NCBI GenBank assembly: GCA_947502635.1
Contig: CANNAN010000008.1
Span: 1 to 64,000 of the forward strand
DNA length: 64,000 nt
Reading direction: 5' to 3'
Source: an uncultured Flavobacteriaceae bacterium
Lineage (GTDB): Bacteria; Bacteroidota; Bacteroidia; Flavobacteriales; Flavobacteriaceae
The notes below the pieces were generated by a model. The model was not told the origin of the DNA. It ran no database searches and saw only the letters and a list, made by a program, of their open reading frames with translations. This document shows positions 1 to 8,158 of this stretch, piece after piece. How positions within the stretch are numbered: position 1 is the first letter of the stretch; each line of letters opens with the position of its first letter. The position numbers and the translations under genes are program-made.

Positions 1-84
1 GCTTACTGCTTACTGCTTACTGCTTACTGCTTACTGCTTACTGCTTACTGCTTACTGCTTACTGCTTACTGCTTACTGCTTACT
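1..84. repeat. Heptamer tandem array, 12 copies of GCTTACT
   Basis: Twelve uninterrupted perfect copies of a 7-bp unit fill positions 1-84, and the array may continue to the left of the window. The last copy (78-84) supplies the stop codon of the YitT-family gene on the minus strand. Every copy carries TTA, which is TAA on the minus strand, so copy-number change would not alter that protein. Such arrays expand and contract by slipped-strand replication. No function is evident. Confidence 0.95.
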
Positions 85-1051
85 TCATAGGTTTTTTCTT
101 AATCATACCACCTTTTAAATCTTTAACAATTCCCATAATAATAAACGCATTTCTATCAATTTTATCAATTTCGGTTTGTAATTTGGCCAGTTCTAAACGT
201 GTTACCACAGTATAAATAATGTCTTTGTCATAACTTTTTCCTTGTGATCCAAAACCACCTTTTCCAGCATAAATTGTGCAAGCTCGAAGTAGTTTCTCTG
301 TTATCATGATTCTTAAATCTTCGTGCTTGTTTGATATTATTGTAACCCCAACATATTCTTCTACACCATCAACTACAAAATCTACCGTTTTTGCTGCTAC
401 CAAATAGGTGAGAATTGCATAGAGGGCTATTTCTATAGAGAGTATATAAGCTCCCACAGAAAATATTATGATATTAATTAATAATAAAACATCACCAATG
501 GTTAGCGATAATTTTCTACTTAAAAATATGGCTAAAACCTCGGTACCATCAATAACGCTTCCGCCACGCATAGACATACCTATTCCTAGTCCTAAAAAGA
601 AACCACCAAAAACAGCAATTAATAATTTATCTTCTGTAATGGTAGGGTAGTCTACAAAGTGAACAACAACAGCTAAAAGTGCAATGGCAGCGATACTTTT
701 TAGTGCAAATTTTGGACTAATAGTTTTGGATGCAAGAATTAAAAAGGGAAGGTTAACTAAAAGCAATAATAATCCCAGTTTTAATGAGGTCACATTTTCT
801 AATAATAAAGAAATCCCAGTGGCGCCTCCATCAATAAACTTATTTGGTAGTAAAAAACCTTTTAAGCCAAATCCAGCAGAAAAAACACCAATTATTATAA
901 AAATATATTCTTTAATAGCATGCGATAATTCAACTTGAAACTTTCTTACTAAAGGAACTATTTGTTTTTTGCTTACAGGCTTGTTTACTTGTTTTTTTTC
1001 AAGTCTTTTGCGAGCTAGATCTATTAATAGTTTCGATAAGAATGGATTCAT
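80..1051 (-). CDS. YitT family membrane protein (DUF161 plus DUF2179)
   Basis: This 323-residue protein has a Lys/Arg-rich cytoplasmic N-terminus of about 45 residues. Five or so hydrophobic segments follow to about residue 225, with the Gly-rich GxFxxGxGxG patches usual in YitT proteins. The soluble C-terminal DUF2179 domain (about 235-315) includes a [14 protein letters not shown] segment. The family is widespread, but its transported substrate or role is not established. The basic N-terminal extension is longer than in Bacillus YitT. The stop codon lies inside the first heptamer repeat. A lipoprotein gene lies 11 bp upstream on the same strand, so the two may be co-transcribed. Confidence 0.88.
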   Translation of the reverse strand: MNPFLSKLLIDLARKRLEKKQVNKPVSKKQIVPLVRKFQVELSHAIKEYIFIIIGVFSAGFGLKGFLLPNKFIDGGATGISLLLENVTSLKLGLLLLLVNLPFLILASKTISPKFALKSIAAIALLAVVVHFVDYPTITEDKLLIAVFGGFFLGLGIGMSMRGGSVIDGTEVLAIFLSRKLSLTIGDVLLLINIIIFSVGAYILSIEIALYAILTYLVAAKTVDFVVDGVEEYVGVTIISNKHEDLRIMITEKLLRACTIYAGKGGFGSQGKSYDKDIIYTVVTRLELAKLQTEIDKIDRNAFIIMGIVKDLKGGMIKKKPMK

Positions 1052-1062
1052 TTATTTGTTTG

Positions 1063-1623
1063 CTAATGCATATACCAGTTTAAGAAAAAGTATTTAATTT
1101 TAGAATTATCGGGAATATGCGTTGATTCTATTTTTATATTCATATTGAATCTAAGATTGGCAGGGAGTTCTTCTTTATCTATAACAAAGCTTGCGTTTAA
1201 TTCATTAATAATTATATGAACGGAGTTTATAAGATTATTTATTTTTGAAATTTTGTAAGTGCTTGAAATATCTTTAAAAGTGCTTAGGGTAGTAATGCCT
1301 TTATCGGTTTTATAGCGAGGGTCTATAATTTGAATACTTTCAATAGTAGATGTCGAATCTAAAACCTGTTTAGGTGTTAGAACTAAAAGTTTTTTACCAC
1401 CTTTTTCAAATATTTCTATGTTGTTTTTATTTCCTGAAAACTCATCACCACTAATAAATTTCACTAAAGAATCATTGGCAAAAATCTTTTTAAGGTCTTT
1501 AACCATTGTCGAGTCTGTTAATAGTCCAATATGTTGCTTCTCAATTTCAAAGGGGTTTTGTTTTTTTTCGCAGCTAGAAAATAAAAAACTAAGAATAATA
1601 AGGCTTAAAAATAATTTATACAT
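1063..1623 (-). CDS. Small exported lipoprotein of unknown function
   Basis: The 186-residue protein begins with a typical lipoprotein signal ending in the lipobox LFSSC, with Cys18 as the predicted lipidated residue. The rest is hydrophilic with alternating beta-rich stretches, and I recognise no domain. It ends 11 bp before the YitT-family gene, so both probably share a transcript. Function is unknown. The lipoprotein call is seen in the sequence; cell-envelope location is inferred from it. Confidence 0.75.
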   Translation of the reverse strand: MYKLFLSLIILSFLFSSCEKKQNPFEIEKQHIGLLTDSTMVKDLKKIFANDSLVKFISGDEFSGNKNNIEIFEKGGKKLLVLTPKQVLDSTSTIESIQIIDPRYKTDKGITTLSTFKDISSTYKISKINNLINSVHIIINELNASFVIDKEELPANLRFNMNIKIESTHIPDNSKIKYFFLNWYMH

Positions 1624-1668
1624 TATTTAAAGATGATTTACGGGTTGGTTAATATTTATATTGTTGAT

Positions 1669-3213
1669 TTATTTTTTTAACACTTTGGTTAAAATACCAA
1701 AAACGCTTCTTATAAACGTCGCGCTTGTAAGTACTTTTACAATAGGGTTCATTCTAGTACTTTTTCTTCTGGAACTTGTTGTTGTACGTTTTCTAGATTC
1801 AGCTTTTTTAAGAGCCTCTCTTTCTTGCTTTGCTTTTTCTTTTGCTTCTTCAGCTTCAGCTAATTCTATTTTTTCATTAAGCATTTCATAAGCACTTTCT
1901 CGATCAATATCCTTATTGTATTTTTTTACCAATTTTGATTTTGAAAGTAATGTGCTTAATTCGATTTCGGTTAAAACGTCCATTCTACTCATTGGTGCGC
2001 GCATCATAGTAGCTGCTAATGGAGTCGGTCTTCCTTTTTCATCTAAAGCAGATACTAAAGCTTCACCAATACCTAGTGATGTTAAGACTTCTGTTGTATC
2101 GTAATAGTCGGAATCTGGATAATTTTGTGCCGTAAGTTTTATGGCTTTTCTATCTTTAGCTGTAAAGGCTCTAAGTGCATGTTGTACTTTTAAACCTAGT
2201 TGGCCCAAAACGGCTTCTGGAACATCTGTTGGGTTTTGAGTTACAAAATACAAGCCTACACCTTTACTTCTTATTAGTTTTACAATGCTCTCAATTTGAT
2301 TTAATAGGGCTTTCGATGCCTCATTAAAAATTAAGTGAGCTTCATCAATAAATAGAATTAATTCAGGTCTGTCACTATCACCTTGCTCAGGGAATGTTGA
2401 ATAAATTTCCGCTAATAGACTCAACATGAAAGTTGAGAATAATTTAGGTCTATCTTGAATATCGGTTAGCCTAATAATATTGATATAACCACGTCCATTC
2501 TCATCAATTCTTAATAGATCTTGAGTATCAAAAGAGGTTTCACCAAAAAACAAATCGGCACCTTGTTGTTCCAATTGGACAACTTTACGCAAAATAGCAC
2601 CAGTTGAGGCTGTAGAAATTCTGCCATAAGCTTCTGTGAATTCTGCTTTTCCTTCTTGAGTAGCGTATTGTAATATTTTTTTAAAATCTTTTATATCTAG
2701 GATCGGTAGCTTATTGTCATCACAATATTGAAATATTACAGACACAACTCCAGATTGTGTTTCAGATAAATCTAAAACTCTTGAGAGTAATACGGGGCCA
2801 AATTCAGTAACAGTAGCTCTTAAGCGTACGCCGTCTTGTTCAGATAGTGTTAATATTTCAACGGGGAAATTTTTGGCTTCAAAAGGAAGACCTATTTTTT
2901 CATGGCGCTCATCAATTTTTGGATGCCCAGGACTTGGTTGTGCCAATCCACTTAAGTCCCCTTTAATATCCATAAGTAAAACAGGAATGCCTTTATCACT
3001 TAAGTTTTCAGCAAGTACTTGTAAAGATTTTGTTTTTCCAGTACCAGTTGCACCAGCTATTAAACCATGACGATTCATGGTTTTTAAAGGTATTTTTACA
3101 TGCGCACCAGTAATTGTTTCACCATCTAACATGGCAGCACCTATAGGAATAAAATCACCCTTTGTAGTATTGCCTTCGGTTATGTGTTTAAAAAAAGTTT
3201 CCTTGCTCCCCAT
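1669..3213 (-). CDS. HerA-like helicase / DUF853 P-loop ATPase
   Basis: The 514-residue protein carries a Walker A motif GATGTGKT at about residues 54-61 and a Walker B segment ELILFIDEAH near 285. It also has the Gln-rich and Arg motifs of the HerA/FtsK-type hexameric ATPases (DUF853, YjgR-like). A Lys/Arg/Glu-rich coiled segment (about 445-485) leads to a basic C-terminus. Family members are usually called HerA-like helicases or DNA pumps, but their cellular role is not settled. No NurA-like nuclease gene is adjacent. The next gene upstream lies across a 100-bp gap, so it is probably transcribed alone. Confidence 0.88.
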   Translation of the reverse strand: MGSKETFFKHITEGNTTKGDFIPIGAAMLDGETITGAHVKIPLKTMNRHGLIAGATGTGKTKSLQVLAENLSDKGIPVLLMDIKGDLSGLAQPSPGHPKIDERHEKIGLPFEAKNFPVEILTLSEQDGVRLRATVTEFGPVLLSRVLDLSETQSGVVSVIFQYCDDNKLPILDIKDFKKILQYATQEGKAEFTEAYGRISTASTGAILRKVVQLEQQGADLFFGETSFDTQDLLRIDENGRGYINIIRLTDIQDRPKLFSTFMLSLLAEIYSTFPEQGDSDRPELILFIDEAHLIFNEASKALLNQIESIVKLIRSKGVGLYFVTQNPTDVPEAVLGQLGLKVQHALRAFTAKDRKAIKLTAQNYPDSDYYDTTEVLTSLGIGEALVSALDEKGRPTPLAATMMRAPMSRMDVLTEIELSTLLSKSKLVKKYNKDIDRESAYEMLNEKIELAEAEEAKEKAKQEREALKKAESRKRTTTSSRRKSTRMNPIVKVLTSATFIRSVFGILTKVLKK

Positions 3214-3313
3214 TTGCTATAATTTTGCATAAAAATACAGGAAAAATGAAGAAGAAAAAAATAAGGTTTTGTTATGAAAATAGGACAGTAAAGCTATAAA
3301 TGTTTAAACTATT

Positions 3314-3925
3314 CTATTTACGCCATTTAACCCAAATAACTCCTACAGGGTCATCAACATCATTAGTTCCGTTGTTTCTTACTCTTAATTGGATGTGATC
3401 TCCAGCATTAAAATCGATATTATAGGAAGTATATGAAAAAGTTCCACTAGAAAGATTAACGCGTCCGTCTAATGTTGGATCTGCATTATTTCCTACATTT
3501 GAACCATTAATACTAATGTCGAAGGATTTGTTAGCTTGTCCGCCTGAAGAATTTAGAGTCATATACACAATAGTTCCATCAAAGGGCATAAGTGGACCTA
3601 TGTCTTCTACACCACCACCGCCATACCATAATGTCTCATTTGAAGCTGGACCAAAAATAGAGAATTGTAAAGCATGACTTTCTGTGCTAAGCCATTTTGA
3701 CCTTGTAGCGTCGTACATATATAACATGTCTCCTATAACGGCCAATTGGCCAGTAACAGTACCTGTTGGAGCTGACTGCGGATTTAATTCTAATGCAGGG
3801 ATTCCTGTATTAGTGGTTTCAATTTCTAATTCTGAGGTTGGAGATGTTGTCCCAATACCTACTTGTGCAAAACTGTAATAATGCATGCAAAAAAGCAGCA
3901 TTAAAAAATAAGTTGTTTTTTTCAT
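3314..3925 (-). CDS. Secreted surface protein with VGIGTTSP motif
   Basis: The 203-residue protein starts with a signal peptide that probably cleaves after SFA, followed by QVGIGTTSP. That motif is very common at the mature N-terminus of flavobacterial exported tail-fibre-like proteins. The C-terminal part is beta-rich and Gly/Asn-rich, like a trimeric C1q/TNF-type or BclA-like globular head, though this is inference. Its signal peptide and about 28 bp of upstream DNA closely match those of the gene at 4062-4757, so the two are paralogues. Function is unknown; surface structure or adhesion is plausible. Confidence 0.75.
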   Translation of the reverse strand: MKKTTYFLMLLFCMHYYSFAQVGIGTTSPTSELEIETTNTGIPALELNPQSAPTGTVTGQLAVIGDMLYMYDATRSKWLSTESHALQFSIFGPASNETLWYGGGGVEDIGPLMPFDGTIVYMTLNSSGGQANKSFDISINGSNVGNNADPTLDGRVNLSSGTFSYTSYNIDFNAGDHIQLRVRNNGTNDVDDPVGVIWVKWRK

Positions 3926-4061
3926 TTTAGAGAGAGGTTAAAAGCAATTTACTTATTCGTTAATTTGTAATGAGATTCTAAAATCACAACCAAATCTAAG
4001 AGTGTGATTTATTTAAACTCGTTAAAACCATCCTGAATTATTATTATTATACCATATAGTA

Positions 4062-4757
4062 TTAGTTTAGTTTAGTGATACCAATGTTGGCGAATTGTGC
4101 TTCTAAAGGTGTGCCACCATTGTTTATAACATATCTTATTTTTACTATATCATTTGCAGTAATAGGGTACATAATATTTCCACTAGTACCCCAAAAATCT
4201 GTGCCTGTTAAGGTTGCAAATCCTCTACTAAGATAACCTACCAGCGTACCATTTATAGTTATAGCAATAATGTATTTTGTACTACCTGATGGCATATTTC
4301 TTACAGATAGAGAAGCACTGAACATATAATTTCCAGACTCTAGTATCATTATAGTTCCATTAGAGGTTATGCTGTATACTTGTGAGTTTGTAACTAAAGC
4401 ATGACTTGCTCCAATAGGGAAATCATAGTATGTATTTGTGTTGGTTGATATGATTGAATTTCCACTAGCACCAACCCTATTCATTACTAAAGTTGAATTA
4501 GAAAGGCTAGACCAAGAACTATTTTCGTATATAAAATAAGAATTTTTAGTAGTATTAAATACTAAAGCACCATCTAGAGGCGTTGTTATAGATAACATTT
4601 GAGTATTAGTCATCCTAGGAGGTACAAAAGCTCCTGTAGTACTATCTATTTGCAAAGCAGAACCGTCATCTGGGGTGGTCGTGCCTATGCCTACTTGGGC
4701 AAAGCCATAATAATGCACACAGAAAAGCAGCATTAATGAATAAACTATTTTTTTCAT
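4062..4757 (-). CDS. Secreted surface protein with VGIGTTTP motif, paralogue of the 3314-3925 gene
   Basis: The 231-residue protein has a signal peptide nearly identical to that of its downstream neighbour, then QVGIGTTTPDDGSALQID. The following FVPPRMTNTQ...GALVFNTT segment is typical of flavobacterial repeat-stalk proteins. The C-terminal 120 residues are beta-rich, resembling a C1q/TNF-like head (inference). The two paralogues share the 5' flank TTTAGAGAGAG...AGCAATTTAC directly before the start codon, read here on the plus strand. This suggests duplication of the whole leader plus N-terminus with divergence of the head domain. Confidence 0.75.
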   Translation of the reverse strand: MKKIVYSLMLLFCVHYYGFAQVGIGTTTPDDGSALQIDSTTGAFVPPRMTNTQMLSITTPLDGALVFNTTKNSYFIYENSSWSSLSNSTLVMNRVGASGNSIISTNTNTYYDFPIGASHALVTNSQVYSITSNGTIMILESGNYMFSASLSVRNMPSGSTKYIIAITINGTLVGYLSRGFATLTGTDFWGTSGNIMYPITANDIVKIRYVINNGGTPLEAQFANIGITKLN

Positions 4758-4848
4758 TTTAGAGAGAGATTGTAAGCAATTTACCTTACTAATATATAAA
4801 TAAAAATACTTATTTATACTATTCTATTGTTTTAATTCACTTGTTTAT

Positions 4849-5244
4849 TCAACAAAAATAAAAATGCAAGTTTGTACCTAATATAAATTCCACAAAACCA
4901 TTCCCAGCATTTTTGTAAGATCGAAATTTCGTTTTGTGTTTCGCATGTGTTAATGTAGTACGATCACTGGTTGTTTTTAACTGAGAAGTACTTACAGGTT
5001 TTCTGTATTGTAACTCATGCCGATTAGTATCGTCAAAAGAAGTTTCAATAATATCGCTGTCGTTTTCTAAACTTAAGAGATACACTTCGGTTTCAGCACC
5101 AATGTTAGGTTCATAGTTAGAAAATTTAACGTTTTCGCTTGTTAAATAATTCTGATTCAGTGAGTTAGCGGTATTAGTACCAGCTAAGGAGAAAGAGTAA
5201 TAGCTACTTAAGAGTAGTACTACTAGGTGTGTAGTTTTTTTCAT
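4849..5244 (-). CDS. Hypothetical secreted protein, 131 aa
   Basis: A hydrophobic signal-like N-terminus (MKKTTHLVVLLLSSYYSF) is followed by a short hydrophilic region with no recognised domain. The C-terminus is hydrophobic (VEFILGTNLHFYFC). It lies on the same strand as the two paralogous secreted proteins and has a similar MKKTT start, but its mature part lacks the VGIGTT motif. It may be a decayed relative. The reading frame is intact. Function is unknown. Confidence 0.5.
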   Translation of the reverse strand: MKKTTHLVVLLLSSYYSFSLAGTNTANSLNQNYLTSENVKFSNYEPNIGAETEVYLLSLENDSDIIETSFDDTNRHELQYRKPVSTSQLKTTSDRTTLTHAKHKTKFRSYKNAGNGFVEFILGTNLHFYFC

Positions 5245-5348
5245 ATAAGATAGATTTTTGAGGGGCGTTCAAAATTAATCGATCACTTGCAAATCTATAA
5301 AAACAGATTTGAAAATCAAAATATAATAATAAAAGTAATAGAATTATG

Positions 5349-5356
5349 TATCTTTG
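5349..5356 (+). promoter_or_regulatory. Bacteroidota -7 promoter box for queE
   Basis: TATCTTTG matches the TAnnTTTG -7 consensus. It ends 6 bp before the ATG at 5363, implying a leaderless or nearly leaderless queE mRNA. The TTG inside this box opens the longest reading frame, but it is promoter and not a start codon. Confidence 0.65.
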
Positions 5357-5362
5357 CAGACT

Positions 5363-5992
5363 ATGAAAAAAGAGGTTCAATTGCAGGTTGAAAAGGGTGA
5401 TATGTTACCTTTAATGGAAGAGTTTTATACTATACAAGGTGAAGGATATCATAAAGGTACAGCGGCTTATTTTATCCGTATTGGAGGATGTGATGTAGGA
5501 TGTCATTGGTGTGATGTTAAAGAAAGTTGGAATGCCGATTTACACCCTCCTACCGAAACTGTTAAGATTGTTGAAAATGCTAAAAAATACAGTGATACTA
5601 TTGTTGTAACTGGAGGAGAGCCTTTAATGTGGGATATGACTATTTTAACAGCCCAGTTAAAAGAAAAAGGACTTCAAATACATATAGAAACATCTGGTGC
5701 TTATAAATTAACAGGTAATTGGGATTGGATTTGTTTATCACCAAAAAAAATGAAATTGCCAACTCAAGAAGTTTATGATAATGCAGATGAACTTAAGGTA
5801 ATTGTATATAATAAAGATGATTTTCGCTTTGCAGAAGAACAAGCTGCTAAGGTTAATAAAGATTGTATTTTGTATTTACAACCAGAATGGAGTAAGCGTG
5901 ATAAAGTGGTGCCAGAAATTGTAGATTATGTGATGGCTAACCCTAAATGGAAAGTGTCACTTCAAACGCATAAATATTTGAATATACCTTAA
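5363..5992 (+). CDS. queE: 7-carboxy-7-deazaguanine synthase QueE (radical SAM)
   Basis: QueE converts 6-carboxy-tetrahydropterin to 7-carboxy-7-deazaguanine in the queuosine pathway. The sequence shows the substrate-loop motif EEFYTIQGEGYHKGTAAYF and then GGCDVGCHWCDV, whose CxxxCxxC cysteines bind the radical-SAM 4Fe-4S cluster. VVTGGEPLMWD is the GGE SAM-binding motif. At 209 residues it is full length for the short Bacteroidota QueE type. The ATG at 5363 is chosen because the upstream TTG at 5354 sits inside a TAnnTTTG box. No other queuosine gene is adjacent. Confidence 0.95.
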   Translation: MKKEVQLQVEKGDMLPLMEEFYTIQGEGYHKGTAAYFIRIGGCDVGCHWCDVKESWNADLHPPTETVKIVENAKKYSDTIVVTGGEPLMWDMTILTAQLKEKGLQIHIETSGAYKLTGNWDWICLSPKKMKLPTQEVYDNADELKVIVYNKDDFRFAEEQAAKVNKDCILYLQPEWSKRDKVVPEIVDYVMANPKWKVSLQTHKYLNIP

Positions 5993-6178
5993 GCAGAATA
6001 TTCCTAAATTAGTTTATTGTTCAATAAAGAGGCTAACAAATGTTTATAGGCTTAGTCTAAATAATGGTTTTATTTTGTAGTTAAAGATTAACTTCTTAAT
6101 TATGTAATAGCGCTTTGAAATCATAAGAAATAAAAGAATTAAATATAATACAAACCAAATCAAATCAAGAAATAACCT

Positions 6179-7390
6179 ATGAAACACTTTTTCCTTTTTT
6201 TAATAGCCTCTCTTTTAAGTTTTAATTTTTATTCTCAAGTAACTTTTGAACCAGGATATTTTATTGACAATTCAGGTAAGAAAGTTGATTGTATCATTAA
6301 AAATATTGATTGGGCGAATACTCCAATCTCCTTTAATTATAAACTTTTGGAAGATGATGAGCTACTTAGTGCTTCAATTTCTACTACAAAAGAATTTAGT
6401 ATTATAAACAAAATAAAATTCATCAGAGAAGTCGTTGATATAGATAAATCTACAAGCGATATTAATAAATTGAATAATGACAGAAACCCTGATTTTGTTT
6501 CAAAAAAGGTGTTTTTAAAAGTTTTAGTTGAAGGTAAATCTAGTTTGTATTCATATAAAAAAGGAAACTTAATAAGATTCTTTTACAGGATTGATAATTC
6601 TGATATTAAACCATTGATTTACAAACTTTTTTTAGTTGATGGAAACCAGATATCCAGTAATAATGCTTATCAACAGGAGCTTTGGAATAATTTGAAATGT
6701 GCTGATATAACTTCTAACTCTGTGAAAAATACGCCATATCAGGAAAATAGGTTAGTTAGTTTATTCAAGAGATACAATGATTGTGTGGGAGGAGAACCTT
6801 ATAGTTTTAACGAAAAAGAAAAAAGAGATTTATTCAATTTGTCTATAAGAATAGGTCTAAGAAACAACACTTTTCGTATGGAAAGACCAAATTTGGATAG
6901 AGAGCTTGACTATGGTAGTATGCTGTCTTTTAGAGTTGGATTAGAAGCGGAATTCATTCTTCCTTTTAATAATAATAAATGGAGTATCGTTGCAGAACCT
7001 ATAATTCAAAGCTTTAAATCTTCAACTGAAACTACTAATATTGTAGCGACGAACAATTTTTCTACAAACGAGGCAACATTAGATTATAACTCAATTGAGT
7101 TGCCTATTGGAATAAGACATTATTTCCATATCAATAGTAATTTTAAAATATTTGCTAATGCACTTTATAGTTTAAATCTTAAGAACACATCAAAAATAGA
7201 TTTTGATATAATAGGAGATTTAGAACTGTCTAAAGTTAGTTTTGGGACTGTAGGAGTAGGTTTCGTACTTAAAGAAAAAATAAATTTAGAAATCAGACAT
7301 GGTTTTAAAAGGGATAATTTATGGAATAGTCAAAGATTTGAATCAGATTATTCTCACACATCATTAATTATAGGGTATAATATTTTTTGA
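6179..7390 (+). CDS. Outer-membrane beta-barrel family protein, 403 aa
   Basis: A cleavable signal peptide (MKHFFLFLIASLLSFNFYSQ) precedes an N-terminal domain with GYFIDNSGKKVDCIIKNIDW, a pattern common in Bacteroidota exported proteins. The second half (about 215-403) alternates hydrophobic and polar residues in strand-length blocks and ends in SLIIGYNIF. That is typical of a small porin-like or OmpA-like barrel ending in Phe. No specific substrate can be read from it. It stands alone and is closed by the palindromic terminator at 7413-7442. Confidence 0.75.
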   Translation: MKHFFLFLIASLLSFNFYSQVTFEPGYFIDNSGKKVDCIIKNIDWANTPISFNYKLLEDDELLSASISTTKEFSIINKIKFIREVVDIDKSTSDINKLNNDRNPDFVSKKVFLKVLVEGKSSLYSYKKGNLIRFFYRIDNSDIKPLIYKLFLVDGNQISSNNAYQQELWNNLKCADITSNSVKNTPYQENRLVSLFKRYNDCVGGEPYSFNEKEKRDLFNLSIRIGLRNNTFRMERPNLDRELDYGSMLSFRVGLEAEFILPFNNNKWSIVAEPIIQSFKSSTETTNIVATNNFSTNEATLDYNSIELPIGIRHYFHINSNFKIFANALYSLNLKNTSKIDFDIIGDLELSKVSFGTVGVGFVLKEKINLEIRHGFKRDNLWNSQRFESDYSHTSLIIGYNIF

Positions 7391-7412
7391 TAGTTATACC
7401 TATGCAATAATA

Positions 7413-7442
7413 AAAAACGCCTTGAAATTTCAAGGCGTTTTT
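7413..7442. terminator. Bidirectional intrinsic terminator
   Basis: A perfect 30-bp palindrome: five A residues, ACGCCTTGAAA-type arms, then five T residues. It sits between the convergent ends of the outer-membrane protein gene (plus) and the DUF2911 gene (minus), so it can terminate both. Confidence 0.9.
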
Positions 7443-7470
7443 GTTTAGTATGGAGAGAAATAAATTTAGA

Positions 7471-8016
7471 TTACTTTGTAAAAGGAACTGCAACTCTGGT
7501 AGTCCCCCATCCTAAATGCATATTAATAGTTCCATTAGCTTCTTCAAAAGCAATAGAAAATGCTTCTAAAGATTTCCCGCCAGATGTTACAGGTACAGAT
7601 AAACGAGCTACATCATTGGTTTCTTTGTAGAAATAAGAGCCCCAAACGTTTAAGTCTTTACTAATAATAGCAGTCCATTCTTTGTCTCCTGGAATAGCAT
7701 AAAATGTATAAGTTCCAGCTTTTACAGATGTATTTCCTAATTTCATGTCTTTGTAAAGTGTTAACTCAGCAGCTTCATTAGCTCCAAGTCTCCAAACTTC
7801 ACCATTTGGTGCTAATTTGCTAAGTTTTCTGTCTTTAAGCTGAGGTCTGCTATAAACTATTTTAATTAATTTATTGGTGTCCTTGTAGCTTGTTGGAAAC
7901 GCTGCCGCATCCATAGGGCTTTTATCCAGTTTAGAGAATTCTTGAGCATTTACATTGGGAGTTAATAACAAGACAAATACACAAGTAATAATTGAAAATA
8001 CGGTTGTTTTTTTCAT
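7471..8016 (-). CDS. DUF2911 domain-containing secreted protein
   Basis: The 181-residue protein has a signal peptide (to about residue 24) and the DUF2911 features IVYSRPQLKDRK, GEVWRLGANEAAELTLYKD, AGTYTFYAIPGDKEWTAIIS and a C-terminal MHLGWGTTRVAVPF. The family is abundant in Bacteroidota and its function is unknown. It is a single gene between two hairpin terminators. Confidence 0.88.
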   Translation of the reverse strand: MKKTTVFSIITCVFVLLLTPNVNAQEFSKLDKSPMDAAAFPTSYKDTNKLIKIVYSRPQLKDRKLSKLAPNGEVWRLGANEAAELTLYKDMKLGNTSVKAGTYTFYAIPGDKEWTAIISKDLNVWGSYFYKETNDVARLSVPVTSGGKSLEAFSIAFEEANGTINMHLGWGTTRVAVPFTK

Positions 8017-8098
8017 GATGAAAGATTTAAATTATTAATTAAAGTTAATATGCAAGAGTCTAATTTTTTTTGTATAACTTACCAATAAGAATGTTAAA

Positions 8099-8144
8099 TT
8101 TTACTTAAAAAGCTTCAGCGTATACTGAAGCTTTTTAAGTAAAA
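8099..8144 (-). terminator. Intrinsic terminator of the gatC-gatA-gatB::aspS operon
   Basis: Twenty-base arms (8099-8118 and 8125-8144) form a perfect inverted repeat around a 6-base CGTATA loop. The core is AAAAAGCTTCAG/CTGAAGCTTTTT. It begins 15 bp past the stop codon of the GatB-AspRS fusion gene. Confidence 0.88.
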
Positions 8145-8158
8145 TGAAGAATAATTTT

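Noticed and set aside
5354-5362. TTG start giving a longer QueE
   Set aside because: The TTG is the end of the TATCTTTG promoter box; the ATG at 5363 gives the expected length.
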